Below, in pieces: positions 47,630-56,776 of a stretch of 64,000 nt of DNA. Location: NCBI RefSeq assembly GCF_000316115.1, contig NZ_JH993797.1, positions 62,001 to 126,000 of the forward strand, read 5' to 3'. Made by a program: the position numbers and the translations under genes. Each line of letters opens with the position of its first letter. Positions within the stretch are counted from its first letter, which is position 1. Under the pieces are notes generated by a model, which was not told the DNA's origin, searched no databases, and saw only the letters and a program-made list of their open reading frames with translations. The DNA is from Leptolyngbya sp. PCC 7375 (GTDB lineage Bacteria; Cyanobacteriota; Cyanobacteriia; Phormidesmidales; Phormidesmidaceae).

Positions 47630-47992
47630 ATGGAACTGTTGGAAGTTGGACTAGCCGCAATTGTTGGAGTCCTTAAATTGGGTTTTGAAGCTATTTCAGT
47701 ATTGTGCATTTTATTGGGGCTAATTGCCTGCCTCAGACTGGGACTAGTTCAACCCAAACGATTGTATACTCCACCCTTTATCGATATTCGACTGACTTTG
47801 GGGTCCTGGCTAGCCCTGGGGTTAGAATTTCAGCTGGGGGCCGATATTCTGGGTACAACAATTGCTCCCTCCTTTGAGGCCCTGGGCCAGCTAGCCGTGA
47901 TTGCGGTGATTCGTACATTTTTAAATTTCTTTCTGAGCAAAGAGATTGAAGCTGAGACCGTTTGGAAACAGCGCACTGAAGGAAAACTCTAA
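47630..47992 (+). CDS. DUF1622 membrane protein
   Basis: A 120-residue protein with two to three membrane helices: the N-terminal one at about 5-35, then a conserved-looking loop with RLTLGSWLALGLEFQLGADI and a final helix TIAPSFEALGQLAVIAVIRT followed by FLNFFLSKEIE. This R-x5-ALEF-x2-GADIL arrangement is the DUF1622 pattern. The function is unknown. The start ATG is clear but lacks a strong ribosome-binding site. Confidence 0.8.
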   Translation: MELLEVGLAAIVGVLKLGFEAISVLCILLGLIACLRLGLVQPKRLYTPPFIDIRLTLGSWLALGLEFQLGADILGTTIAPSFEALGQLAVIAVIRTFLNFFLSKEIEAETVWKQRTEGKL

Positions 47993-48435
47993 AGAACTGT
48001 TAAAAAACAATTTTATGGATTGGATTTTACATCCTAAATTTTCTGCAGAAGACAGTTCGAAACATATAAAATCGACGTCGCCGTACCCCCAACTGATGTA
48101 CTTAGGGATAACCGAGTATGAGGGGTGTAGGGCGGGATGCCGCCCTGCCCATGGGGAAACCCCAATAGGCCTAATTGGGATAACCTCACTTCTTTCGGAA
48201 AGGAAACTCGGAGGGACCCCAAGCAACTGATTTTACTTGACGCCAACCGTTTGCAAAAGAGTCTTTGAGTAGCAAACTATGGATGCACTAATGTAAATAT
48301 TCGTAACATAATTCGAAATCGATAAAATTTAGCGCCTTTATTTTTGAGATGCCTGTAGGTAGGCTAGGCGATACATTGACTTTAGGGCTTTGTTCGGTCG
48401 GTCTTACTCCCCAATCCTCTGGGCTTATAGGACGC
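47993..48435. other. Intergenic region with GGGCG hairpin
   Basis: 443 bp between the DUF1622 and sigma-like genes. It contains GGGCGG (48130-48135) paired with CCGCCC (48140-48145) over a 4-nt loop, followed by GGGG-AAA-CCCC at about 48153-48163. Two-strand ORFs here arise from this palindromic sequence and are not credible genes. The promoter of the sigma-DUF1822-CHASE2 operon should lie at its right end. Confidence 0.5.
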
Positions 48436-49092
48436 ATGGATTTAGATCAACAGCTTAAACAATTGGCTATAGAGGCGCAGCAGCACCCTCCCCAAACCCC
48501 CGAACGGCAGTGTGCATTGGCTCGTTTGGTCGATACTATATATCGCTCAAAAAAGTTAGTGCGTCCCTATTCAGGTCAGTTTTATGGTCTGTATGAGGAT
48601 ATTTATGCGGAGGCGCAACAGCAATTGTTTCTCTATCTATGTGAGGACATTAGCCGTTATAACCCAGAGTTAGAAGTGCTGCAATGGGCCAATTTTCTGA
48701 TGAGAAAGCGATTCTTTATTGAGGCGAGTCGTGATTTTATGCCGGTTGCCCCTAAAGGAATGGATCGTTCTCAAGTCAAGCGCATTACTTTGGATGCTTT
48801 GGATAAACAGGAGTCGCTGGAGTTGCGATCGCAATCCAACCCATCCCTATCTGAAGAAGTGATCCAATGCATTCGTGACGATCGCGACGGTTTGTTTAAG
48901 GAAACCCATATCCGCAACAAACCCGAAGCCAACTTTCAGCATCTCGCCCTCAGATTTTTAGGCGGCTATTCCTGGAAAGAAATCTCCGATGAACTAGGGA
49001 TTAAAGTCGTCACCCTCAGCTCCTTCTACTTACGTTGTCTAACCAAATTTGCCCCCAAATTTAAAGAGTACTTAACCACCCAATCCAACTAG
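48436..49092 (+). CDS. Sigma-70-family-like regulator
   Basis: A 218-residue protein resembling the cyanobacterial ECF-like sigma proteins found upstream of DUF1822 and CHASE2 genes. Residues 40-120 could be region 2 (GQFYGLYEDIYAEAQQQLF, YNPELEVLQWANFLMRKRFF). The C-terminal 45 residues form a region 4-like helix-turn-helix (LRFLGGYSWKEISDELGIKV then TLSSFYLRCL). The start was set at MDLDQQLKQL. The 29 codons before it are unlike the family. It probably directs or modulates transcription of the following secretion/CHAT operon. Confidence 0.7.
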   Translation: MDLDQQLKQLAIEAQQHPPQTPERQCALARLVDTIYRSKKLVRPYSGQFYGLYEDIYAEAQQQLFLYLCEDISRYNPELEVLQWANFLMRKRFFIEASRDFMPVAPKGMDRSQVKRITLDALDKQESLELRSQSNPSLSEEVIQCIRDDRDGLFKETHIRNKPEANFQHLALRFLGGYSWKEISDELGIKVVTLSSFYLRCLTKFAPKFKEYLTTQSN

Positions 49093-49157
49093 CCCCACTC
49101 CCCCACTCTCCGTTTCTTTCAACCACTGTGCGATCACCCCTACTCAACCCTAGAACA

Positions 49158-50117
49158 ATGACCACTCACTGCCAGCCAACAAAATTTAGGATGCCGCTGA
49201 CTGACCGTTTTCACCAAATAGCCCAGCAATTTTATCAGCATCACAGCGATCCTCAAAAGGCAAAACAGGTTTATCTCAACACCCTGAGTTTACAAACCGT
49301 GAGATTTTATCTAACCTGTCTTGGCATAGAGACTGACCTAGAGCAAAGTATAAGCTGGAATTCTACATTACAGGTGCTCAGTAATGCTACAGATTTGTGG
49401 ATAACTGGGGTCGGTCGTTTAGAGTGTTGCCCAGTGTTACCCGAACAAACTGCCTGGACTATCGCTGAAGATGTGTGGACAGAGCGCGTGGGCTATGTCT
49501 TTGTTCAGCTGGATAGTGAGTTAACGGAGGCTACACTGCTGGGATTTCTGGCTCAACCGTCAGAGACACCTGTAACAATCCAGCAACTACAGCCCATGGA
49601 TCAGTTCCCCGCTTACCTGGCTCAAAATGTAGTGAAGCAGACAGCTCCAAAGGAGCAGCCATCCGCATTGCGACAGTGGTTAGACAATTTAGTCAATGAG
49701 GGCTGGGTCAGTCTCGAACAGATTTTTGCTGACTGGCAAACCCAGATGCCCGCCTATAGTTTTAGAAATTCGTTGGCGCATCAAGAATTAATTGAGCAAG
49801 TGGCCAAAGGTGTTAAACGAGGTAAATTTTTAACCTTTACGCAAGGCACTCAGGTTTTATTTTTGGTGGGTATTGCCCCGGCTGATGACAGTGTTGCCTT
49901 TGACATTACCGTGGAGCTTTATCCAGCAGGGCAACAGGCCCATTTACCGCCGTCTCTACATTTGATGGTGATGGATCAGGCCAAAACACCGGTTTTGCAA
50001 GCAGAAGGTCGCCAAAGTGAAGGGTTAGAGTTTCAATTTAGTGCTGAACCGGGTGAAAATTTTGCCGTCCAAATTAGTCTTGACCAGTCAATACTGACCG
50101 AGCAATTTGCTATTTAA
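49158..50117 (+). CDS. DUF1822 family protein
   Basis: A 319-residue soluble protein starting near MTTHCQPTKFRMPLTDRFHQ. The family pattern is visible: AKQVYLNTLSLQTVRFYLTC (residues about 35-55), a middle GYVFVQLD strand, and a beta-rich C-terminal third. DUF1822 genes typically lie between a sigma-like gene and a CHASE2/CHAT gene, exactly as here. The biochemical role is unknown. The 150 bp downstream include a good Shine-Dalgarno-like AGGAGG without a following ORF. Confidence 0.75.
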   Translation: MTTHCQPTKFRMPLTDRFHQIAQQFYQHHSDPQKAKQVYLNTLSLQTVRFYLTCLGIETDLEQSISWNSTLQVLSNATDLWITGVGRLECCPVLPEQTAWTIAEDVWTERVGYVFVQLDSELTEATLLGFLAQPSETPVTIQQLQPMDQFPAYLAQNVVKQTAPKEQPSALRQWLDNLVNEGWVSLEQIFADWQTQMPAYSFRNSLAHQELIEQVAKGVKRGKFLTFTQGTQVLFLVGIAPADDSVAFDITVELYPAGQQAHLPPSLHLMVMDQAKTPVLQAEGRQSEGLEFQFSAEPGENFAVQISLDQSILTEQFAI

Positions 50118-50296
50118 AGATCTGCCATTGCTGATCCTCAGGAGGATTTAATCTGAAAGATACTGATTTAGAGCGATACTACCAGATCGATTTATCCCCT
50201 ACATCAGCAATGGCAAGAATCTTATATGTACGGGGCACAATCACGTTTGAATTTGACTGACACATTATATTGGAGGTCAGTGGTGCCAAAAAGACT

Positions 50297-52717
50297 ATGG
50301 CTGGACGGTGGGTAGTTCTAGAGTTAGATGGAGATTTGGCTACTTCAGGGTTTCGGACAACCCTGGAAATTCAGGCTGAAAATGAACCACACGCCTTAAA
50401 AGTAAAAGGATTTTTACCCCCCAATCCAGGGATGTTGGCCCACCTGCATCGCCACTGGCAGGATGCCTATCGCCCCTTGGGTATGCCGTTACGGATTAAG
50501 GGCCACAAGATTATTCACAAAGGGTTTATCAATCAGCGTCTGGTGGATTGTCAACAGTCAGCCCAGGTCCTATGTGAATGGTTTCAAACGTGGTTAAATT
50601 CTGAGTCTTTTCAACCCATTGATCGGCGTCTGCGAGAAGAACTGAGTCGGGATGACACCATTCGGTTGTTGATTCGCACTCAGAATGTTGATGTTCAGAA
50701 ACTGCCCTGGCATGAATGGGATTTCTTTGATCGCTATCCCTATGCGGAAATGGCCCTGAGCACCCCCGAATATGAGGCCGTACGTCCTTCTGTTAAGTCA
50801 ACCGTATCTCATCCAGTCAGAATCTTGGCTATTTTGGGCCATAGCCACGGTATTAATATAGAAGCCGATCAGCGTTTACTGGCTGGGCTACCCCAGGCAG
50901 ACGTCTCCTTTTTAGTGGAGCCTGATCGCCAACAGTTAAACGATCGTCTGTGGGAAACGCCCTGGGATATTTTATTCTTTGCTGGCCATAGCGAGACCTA
51001 TCGGGACCAGGGACGGATTTTTCTGAACCCCACCGATAGCCTTACCCTGTCGGAACTGCGCTATGGCTTGCGCAAAGCCATTGATCAAGGCTTGCAGCTA
51101 GCAATTTTTAATTCCTGTGATGGATTGGGGCTGGTGCAAGCGCTACAGCAGCTATCGATTCCCCAAATGATCGTCATGCGAGAACCTGTGATCGATCAGG
51201 TGGCAGAGGCGTTTCTCAAATATTTTTTAGAAGCCTTTGCCAATGGAGAATCGTTGTATTTGTCGGCGCGCCAGGCAAGAGAACGACTGCAGGGGCTGGA
51301 GCATCAGTATCCCTGTGCCAGTTGGTTGCCGGTCATCTATCAAAACTTTCTCACCCCACCCCCTGACTGGCATACGTTGCAGGGTAAACCCGCTGCCCTA
51401 CCGGCGGCACCTGCTCCATCCCACCGATTCAACTGGTTGCAACCGGTTTGGCTTAGTTTGGTGGTGACAATCATGGTCTTGATGGTGCAGCATTTGGGTT
51501 GGTTGCAACCCTTTGAGCTGGCAGCGTATGACCATTTGTTGCGATCGCGACCCGCTGAAACCATTGATTCTCGCATTTTGGTGGTGGAGGTCAACGAGAC
51601 AGATTTGGATGAATTAGGGGGATATCCCCTCTCAGATGCGGTGCTGGCCCAAACGGTGGATGTACTACAGGAATTTGAGCCAGTTGCGATCGCATTTGAT
51701 ATGCATCGATTTCGCCCCAGGGGAACAGGCCGACAGGCATTGATCGATCAGTTTCGTCAGCATTCTAATCTATTCACCGTTTGCGCCTACGATATGCCTG
51801 GACAGGACTATGGTTCACCCCCTGAGTTCTCAGACGAGCAGCAGATTTCCCAGGTGGGGTTTAGTGATTTTCTGTTGGACTCTCCTTTACAAATCTCCCA
51901 GGGCCAACCCAGCGCAGTAGCCACTGCCCTGACATTGCAACAAGTCAATAATGTGGTTCGCCGCCATCTGCTTTCCTATTCACCCGCCTTAGTTTCCACC
52001 CGCCCCAGTTGTGCTACACCCTATAGCTTGAGTTTTCAGCTCGCCTACCGGTATCTATCCCAAGCGGATGTTACACCGTTGACCCTTAACGACAGTGACC
52101 ACTGGCAATTGGGTACCACTGTTCTTCGTCCCCTGTCCCGTCGGTTTGCCGCTTATCAAAACCTGGACGGTCTGAGTAGCCAACTCATGCTGAACTACAG
52201 GACAGCTCAACCAGGGCAAGCAGTCTCCCTCGATTCAGTATTAGCAGGACAGCTGAGCCCAGATATGGTGCACGATCGACTGGTATTAGTCGGCTATACC
52301 GCTGCAGTGGCTAGGGATACCGTCAACACCCCCTATGGAGAAATGCCCGGTGTTTGGGTACACAGCCACATGGTCAGTCAGCTGCTTAGTGCGGCTCTAG
52401 ACCAGCGACCGCTGATCGGCAAACTGCCCCATTGGCAAAATCTACCCTGCTTAGATGGTATTTGGATTTTAGGATGGTCCCTCCTTGGCAGCCTATTTAC
52501 CAGTTGGTTATACAACCGACCACCCCTATCGTTCAAACTCATCATCCCTCTAGGATTGACCTTTGGCCTCATCTCTCTATGCTGGGGCTTAGAACGAGTG
52601 TCCGTGACAGCGATTACCCAAGGTTTATGGCTACCCTTCATGTCTGCCATTTTTTCCGTATTTTTAGCTATCTGCTGTGTAGCCTTCATGATGGAACTAT
52701 CAAAAAAACACCGCTGA
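50297..52717 (+). CDS. CHAT-CHASE2 membrane sensor/protease-like protein
   Basis: An 806-residue protein with three parts. The N-terminal 370 residues include a CHAT (caspase-HetF-associated) peptidase domain with catalytic His in ILFFAGHSET (about 231) and Cys in AIFNSCDGLGL (about 274). A membrane helix follows (WLSLVVTIMVLMVQHLGW), then an extracytoplasmic CHASE2 domain (about 400-690; SRILVVEVNETDLDELGGYP, VLVGYTAAVARD, MPGVWVHSHMVSQLLSA). Three C-terminal helices close the protein. No kinase or cyclase output is present. The start at ATG 50297 was preferred to an in-frame TTG at 50270. It would couple an external signal to proteolysis inside the cell. Confidence 0.85.
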   Translation: MAGRWVVLELDGDLATSGFRTTLEIQAENEPHALKVKGFLPPNPGMLAHLHRHWQDAYRPLGMPLRIKGHKIIHKGFINQRLVDCQQSAQVLCEWFQTWLNSESFQPIDRRLREELSRDDTIRLLIRTQNVDVQKLPWHEWDFFDRYPYAEMALSTPEYEAVRPSVKSTVSHPVRILAILGHSHGINIEADQRLLAGLPQADVSFLVEPDRQQLNDRLWETPWDILFFAGHSETYRDQGRIFLNPTDSLTLSELRYGLRKAIDQGLQLAIFNSCDGLGLVQALQQLSIPQMIVMREPVIDQVAEAFLKYFLEAFANGESLYLSARQARERLQGLEHQYPCASWLPVIYQNFLTPPPDWHTLQGKPAALPAAPAPSHRFNWLQPVWLSLVVTIMVLMVQHLGWLQPFELAAYDHLLRSRPAETIDSRILVVEVNETDLDELGGYPLSDAVLAQTVDVLQEFEPVAIAFDMHRFRPRGTGRQALIDQFRQHSNLFTVCAYDMPGQDYGSPPEFSDEQQISQVGFSDFLLDSPLQISQGQPSAVATALTLQQVNNVVRRHLLSYSPALVSTRPSCATPYSLSFQLAYRYLSQADVTPLTLNDSDHWQLGTTVLRPLSRRFAAYQNLDGLSSQLMLNYRTAQPGQAVSLDSVLAGQLSPDMVHDRLVLVGYTAAVARDTVNTPYGEMPGVWVHSHMVSQLLSAALDQRPLIGKLPHWQNLPCLDGIWILGWSLLGSLFTSWLYNRPPLSFKLIIPLGLTFGLISLCWGLERVSVTAITQGLWLPFMSAIFSVFLAICCVAFMMELSKKHR

Positions 52718-52797
52718 TCAGAATTTCAACCCACAGGTGATTCTGGCAATTTAATTGAAATAAGCCTATATCTGTTCTGTTGCCCCCGGAATTTAAG

Positions 52798-53535
52798 ATG
52801 ACTGTTTGGAAACTCGCTATCGTATCTGGCCTGTTAATAGGGAGTTGGAATCTTCCCATAACAGCTGCCCCAGCTCAATCAATCAAGCAGACAACCGTTA
52901 GCCAGCGGCCTCCGGAACCGCCCTCTACCCCTCTACCCCCCAATCGCACAACACCAGGGGGGGGCTTAAATCCGCTGGCATCCTCATGTCATGCCTTTAA
53001 TGAAGATCTACGGGCGTTAATTCCTGTTGAAAATCCTGTTTTGACCACATCTGCCCAGCCCACGTTTTTATTTTTTAACCCATTTGCAGCAAACCAGGTA
53101 CAGTATGGAGAATTCTCCTTGCTCCTATGGCCTGGCGAACAACAGCGCCATTACAATGTCCGTTTTACCCTACCTGAGTCTCCCGGAATTATCAGCGTGA
53201 CGATTCCCCCACTGCCAGCGTATGCCTTAGCAGAAGGTCAGCCCTACCGTTGGTATTTTCAGCTATATTGCCACGACAATACTAATGCCCAACCCGACTT
53301 AACGGTTACAGGTTCGGTGCAACGAGTTGCCAGCACCCCTGAGCGAGACCAACAAATTCAGGCAGCTGCTCCAGACATTTGGTACGACACCCTAGCGAGA
53401 GTGGCTGAGCAGTTACAAGACTCTCCCCAAGACCCAAAAATCCAAGAAAACTGGAACACACTATTGCAGTCGATCGATGCTACAGAACTCTCCACCGCAG
53501 CCTTTTCAGGCCCAATCATTATCTTAGAAGACTAA
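52798..53535 (+). CDS. DUF928 secreted protein
   Basis: A 245-residue protein with a signal peptide (about 1-27, cut after TAAPA), a Pro-rich linker (PPEPPSTPLPPNRTTPGGG), and a DUF928 core. The core includes ALIPVENPVLTTSAQPTFLF, YRWYFQLYC and GSVQRV. DUF928 proteins are exported and sit beside CHASE2 and two-partner-secretion genes in cyanobacteria. The C-terminus holds DIWYDTLARVAEQLQD, a family-typical end region. The function is unknown; an envelope or secretion-accessory role is inferred from context. Confidence 0.82.
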   Translation: MTVWKLAIVSGLLIGSWNLPITAAPAQSIKQTTVSQRPPEPPSTPLPPNRTTPGGGLNPLASSCHAFNEDLRALIPVENPVLTTSAQPTFLFFNPFAANQVQYGEFSLLLWPGEQQRHYNVRFTLPESPGIISVTIPPLPAYALAEGQPYRWYFQLYCHDNTNAQPDLTVTGSVQRVASTPERDQQIQAAAPDIWYDTLARVAEQLQDSPQDPKIQENWNTLLQSIDATELSTAAFSGPIIILED

Positions 53536-53578
53536 TCCTCAGATCTTGCACTAAGGTCGGTTGTGAAGCTCAAACCCA

Positions 53579-53599
53579 CGTTGGGTTCAAAACCCAACG
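53579..53599 (+). terminator. Hairpin after DUF928 gene
   Basis: CGTTGGGTT at 53579-53587 pairs with AACCCAACG at 53591-53599 over a 3-nt loop, 43 bp past the stop. No U-tract follows, so termination is only suggested. It probably marks the end of the sigma-DUF1822-CHASE2-DUF928 operon. Confidence 0.5.
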
Positions 53600-53998
53600 C
53601 TAATTGAGGGCTGTCCACTCAAGGGACAAGATTGGCTGGGCAGCTCTAAATATGAGCTTTTAGAGATTCTTTAACCGCTTGAGCGGTTTTGAGCCAGTTA
53701 GCCTTGCGACTTTGAGTCCAAGGCGGGTTAATGCTTCCTTGCCAGGTGCAAGATCTCAGTAATACAAAACCCCGAACCAAACTGCATAACCCTCTAGGGG
53801 TGTTGTCCCGTGCCCACCCAAAGACATCACGGCTTATCCATAAACTTATGTAAACAGTTGGGATATTTGCAGATTTCCCCTGCTTATTTTTTGAGACCTC
53901 TATGGACAACACAAAAGCAATCTGCATTTGAAATACAGTGCGCTAGAGTCCAAACACACACTCGTTTGACCGCACATTCGCTTCTGGAGAAATTTACA

Positions 53999-54151
53999 AT
54001 GCCGCTTGAACAGACTCAGGGGCCTTGGCTTTTTACAACGATGGCCCTATGCATAATTTTGCTTTGCCCTGTGCTTTATTGGGCAATGACGTTATCACCC
54101 ACAAGATTGTTATTACAGGAGACTGTGTCTCCACCTATGCAGACAAACTAA
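53999..54151 (+). CDS. Small single-span membrane protein (50 aa)
   Basis: Begins MPLEQTQGPWLFTTMALCII, followed by LLCPVLYWAMTL, with GGAG about 9 nt before the ATG. One membrane helix spans about residues 13-32. The last eight codons lie within the first unit of the 54-bp tandem repeat. There are no homologues in memory. It is a plausible small membrane protein, but expression is unproven. Confidence 0.4.
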   Translation: MPLEQTQGPWLFTTMALCIILLCPVLYWAMTLSPTRLLLQETVSPPMQTN

Positions 54152-54387
54152 CACTGCTGGCAAAGTAAGTTAGACACACTGTCTCCACCTATGCAGACAA
54201 ACTAACACTATTGGCAAAGTAAGTTAGACACACTGTCTCCACCTATGCAGACAAACTAACACTATTGGCAAAGTAAGTTAGACACACTGTCTCCACCTAT
54301 GCAGACAAACTAACACTATTGGCAAAGTAAGTTAGACACACTGTCTCCACCTATGCAGACAAACTAACACTGCTGGCAAAGTAAGTT
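54127..54387. repeat. 54-bp minisatellite, 4.8 copies
   Basis: Units start at 54127, 54181, 54235, 54289 and 54343 (the last is cut at 54387). Units are almost identical; the only difference seen is TGCTGG in the first and last units and TATTGG in the three inner ones. Each unit can form two small stems, TGTCT/AGACA around CCACCTATGC and CTAAC/GTTAG. There are no unique spacers, so it is not a CRISPR array. The period is a multiple of three, but every unit has in-frame stops. Confidence 0.93.
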
Positions 54388-54511
54388 TTCCAGAAATTCT
54401 TAGCTGTACTTTGAAAGCACTGTGGTGCTTAAGTTCAGCATGGCTTAGCTGTGCTTGCTTGTGGCAAATCAAGCCCAAAAAAATAACACACACTTATAAC
54501 CGTTTCAAACT

Positions 54512-55018
54512 ATGACATCCTCAACCATTAGAATCAACCCTAGACAGGGTCAAATTGTTGTCGCTAATCGCACTTCTGGTAATCTCTCAATTTTGAATGA
54601 GTCCACGGGTAATGTTATTGGCACCATTGATTTACCCATGGATACCAATGGCACTGCCGGTGAGCCCATGTACATTTCCTATCTAAATAGGACTAATGAA
54701 GTTGCCGTGGCTGACCGTGCCAACAATCAAATTGTCTTTTTTGATCGCATTGTGACCCATTCAGGGGGCACTGCCAATGCCATCAGTCGCTTATCTCTGG
54801 GCTTTGCCGATCACGGCTTGATTCGAGACTTTAACCTGGCTCAGGGAGATGTTATTCGTCTCCATGGCAGTGCCGATCTGTATCAGCTAGGAGTCATTCA
54901 AGGTGATACCACTATTTTCTACAACGCTCCCGACCAAACGCCAGAATTAGTAGGCATTGTCGAGAATGTTGTGGGTCTAGATTTGACCAGCGATGCCTTT
55001 GAGTATGCCACGGTTTAA
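54512..55018 (+). CDS. Secreted-type protein with calcium-repeat-like C-terminal domain
   Basis: A 168-residue protein. The N-terminal 75 residues are repeated short beta segments (GQIVVANRTSGNLSILNEST, EVAVADRANNQIVFFD) like one or two blades of a YVTN/NHL beta-propeller. Residues 90-168 match the C-terminal part of cyanobacterial RTX-type exoproteins (HGLIRDFNLAQGDVIRLHGS, then TTIFYNAPDQTPELVGIVEN, then LTSDAF), usually the secretion-signal end. It is far shorter than normal members and has no Sec signal peptide, so it may be an internal-deletion product. It lies directly after the minisatellite. Confidence 0.6.
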   Translation: MTSSTIRINPRQGQIVVANRTSGNLSILNESTGNVIGTIDLPMDTNGTAGEPMYISYLNRTNEVAVADRANNQIVFFDRIVTHSGGTANAISRLSLGFADHGLIRDFNLAQGDVIRLHGSADLYQLGVIQGDTTIFYNAPDQTPELVGIVENVVGLDLTSDAFEYATV

Positions 55019-55063
55019 CCAGTGGCAAAGATAAATCAAAAAATGAAAATAGGAGAATTAATC

Positions 55064-56242
55064 ATGTCAACATTAACTGTTCCTCGATTAAATGATCAAC
55101 TGCTGAATCGCTGCGCTGAACGAGCTGCTACCTACGATCGTGAGAATCGATTTTGTCAAGAAGATTTTGATGAGTTAAAAGCCGCAGGTTATTTATTACT
55201 GACAGTCCCTTCCGAGTTTGGTGGTAAAGGGCTAACCCTGGCTGAAATGGCTAAGGAAACTCGCCGTTTGGCCTACCATGCCCCTGCCACAGCGGTCTGT
55301 TTGAATATGCACCACTATTGGGTTGGGTTAGCGGCTGATTTATATCGGTCTGGTGACCATTCAACCGATTGGATTTTAGAGCGAGCGGCGCAGGGCGATG
55401 TCTTTGCCGCAGGGCATGCGGAGAGTGGCAACGATGTTCCGCTGCTTTACTCCACAACAACAGCTACTCGCGTTAAGGGTGGCTACCGATTCCAGGGACG
55501 AAAGTCTTTTGGCAGCCTGACACCGGTTTGGGATTGGCTGGGCATTCATGGCATGGATGCCAGCGATCCTGACAATCCCAAAATTGTTCATGCCTTTATG
55601 CACCGTGATACCGCAGGCTACCACATCAAACAGACCTGGGATGTGTTGGGGATGAGGGCCACCCGCAGCGATGACACTATTTTAGAGGATGTGTTTATTC
55701 CAGATAATTACGTTTCCAGGGTGGTGCCAGCTGGTTTTGGTGGTGCTGACTATTTTGTGCTGTGCGTTTTTGCCTGGGCCTTGATGGGCTTTGCCAATGT
55801 GTACTATGCGATCGCACAGCGCGCCTTAGACCTCACACTGGAAGCCGCCAAGAAGAAAACGTCTATTGCTCTACAACATCCCATGTCTCACCATGCCGAG
55901 ATTCAACATGGTATTGCCGATATGATTCTAGAATTAGACACCATTGGCCCCCACATCGAAAAAATCGCTGAAGATTGGTCCAATGGCGTGGATCATGGAG
56001 GCCAGTGGCCAGAGAAATTAGTCTCCGCCAAATATCATGCCGTCGAAAGTTCCTGGCAGATTGTGGATCGAGCCCTTGACCTCTCCGGCGGCTTTGGCAT
56101 GTTCAAAAAGAGCGAACTCGAACGCCTCTTCCGAGATGCCCGAGCTGGACGGTTTCACCCAGCCAATTCGGCTCTCACCCACGAGATTGTCGCCAAAATT
56201 GGCTTAGGCATCAACTTAGATGAACAACCTCGATGGGGTTAG
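55064..56242 (+). CDS. Acyl-CoA dehydrogenase-family flavoprotein
   Basis: A 392-residue FAD protein of the acyl-CoA dehydrogenase fold. It has an N-terminal helical domain (1-125: FCQEDFDELKAAGYLLLTVP, FGGKGLTL), a beta domain with GYRFQGRKSFGSLTPVWDWL, and a C-terminal four-helix domain ending FGMFKKSELERLFRDARAGR. Relatives include both acyl-CoA oxidising enzymes and flavin-dependent monooxygenases (DszC/SfnB-like), and the sequence does not settle which applies. The start ATG at 55064 has AGGAG 7 nt upstream. It is on the same strand as the peroxiredoxin and ammonia-lyase genes but 530 bp away. Confidence 0.82.
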   Translation: MSTLTVPRLNDQLLNRCAERAATYDRENRFCQEDFDELKAAGYLLLTVPSEFGGKGLTLAEMAKETRRLAYHAPATAVCLNMHHYWVGLAADLYRSGDHSTDWILERAAQGDVFAAGHAESGNDVPLLYSTTTATRVKGGYRFQGRKSFGSLTPVWDWLGIHGMDASDPDNPKIVHAFMHRDTAGYHIKQTWDVLGMRATRSDDTILEDVFIPDNYVSRVVPAGFGGADYFVLCVFAWALMGFANVYYAIAQRALDLTLEAAKKKTSIALQHPMSHHAEIQHGIADMILELDTIGPHIEKIAEDWSNGVDHGGQWPEKLVSAKYHAVESSWQIVDRALDLSGGFGMFKKSELERLFRDARAGRFHPANSALTHEIVAKIGLGINLDEQPRWG

Positions 56243-56292
56243 ACAATTGCACATAAATAAAATCCCAGTCAAGCAATAGTGTTTACAAGAGT

Positions 56293-56600
56293 CCTCCCCT
56301 TAGCAAGGGGAGGTGCCGTAGGCGGAGGGGGCTCGATCGTTTGCGCCAGTTATCCAAACCCCTCCCTGACGGTTCCCCTTGGTAAGGCTACCGTGTACAC
56401 ATAAGTCGGAGAGTGGCTCCAGATTTCGAACCCTCATCCCCCAACCCCTTACTCCCTGGGGGAGAAGGGGGGGCTGGCCTCAAAGTCCTTCTCCCCCAGG
56501 GAGAAGGATTTAGGATGAGGGCCAATTCAAGGTCGGGCCTACCTTTTGGGACATCATCTTCTAGATGTGTATACACCGTAGCCTTGGTAAGGGGAACCAG
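56293..56600. repeat. Dispersed GC-rich repeat, interrupted by a MITE
   Basis: CCTCCCCTTAGCAAGGGGAGG at about 56295-56315 is followed by GCGGAGGGGGCTC and CCCCTCCCTGACGG. These palindromic blocks are of a kind often dispersed in cyanobacterial genomes. The right arm GGTTCCCCTTGG is separated from its partner AAGGGGAACC (56590-56599) by a 194-bp insertion. Confidence 0.6.
56388..56581. mobile_element. 194-bp MITE with 11-bp target duplication
   Basis: The ends CTACCGTGTA (56388) and TACACCGTAG (56581) are inverted with one mismatch. The flanking sequence CCTTGGTAAGG occurs at both sides (56377-56387 and 56582-56592). Inside, CTCCCTGGGGGAGAAGG and CCTTCTCCCCCAGGGAG form a long stem. No transposase is encoded. 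The insertion splits an older palindromic repeat, giving relative ages for the two events. Confidence 0.75.
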
Positions 56601-56776
56601 ATATCGCTAAGCCTCTCAAAACGGTAGGTTATTTACCTGCACACCCATTAGATATATAGATGCCTCATATCTTAGCCAGATCACCCCCTGACCAGCAGAA
56701 GCTGCCAACAGTTTCCGAAAATGCCAACCCTATTATCTTCCAACAACTCTCTAAATCATTTAAGGAGCCTACTATT

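Noticed and set aside
47921..48246. Opposite-strand ORFs around 48 kb
   Set aside because: They arise from palindromic GC-rich sequence and overlap the DUF1622 end; no coding signature.
53646..53927. 93-codon minus-strand ORF
   Set aside because: No family resemblance, no ribosome-binding site, and it overlaps a hairpin-rich intergenic region. Treated as chance.
54127..54387. Possible CRISPR array
   Set aside because: The whole 54-bp unit is conserved with no unique spacers, and there are no cas genes nearby.
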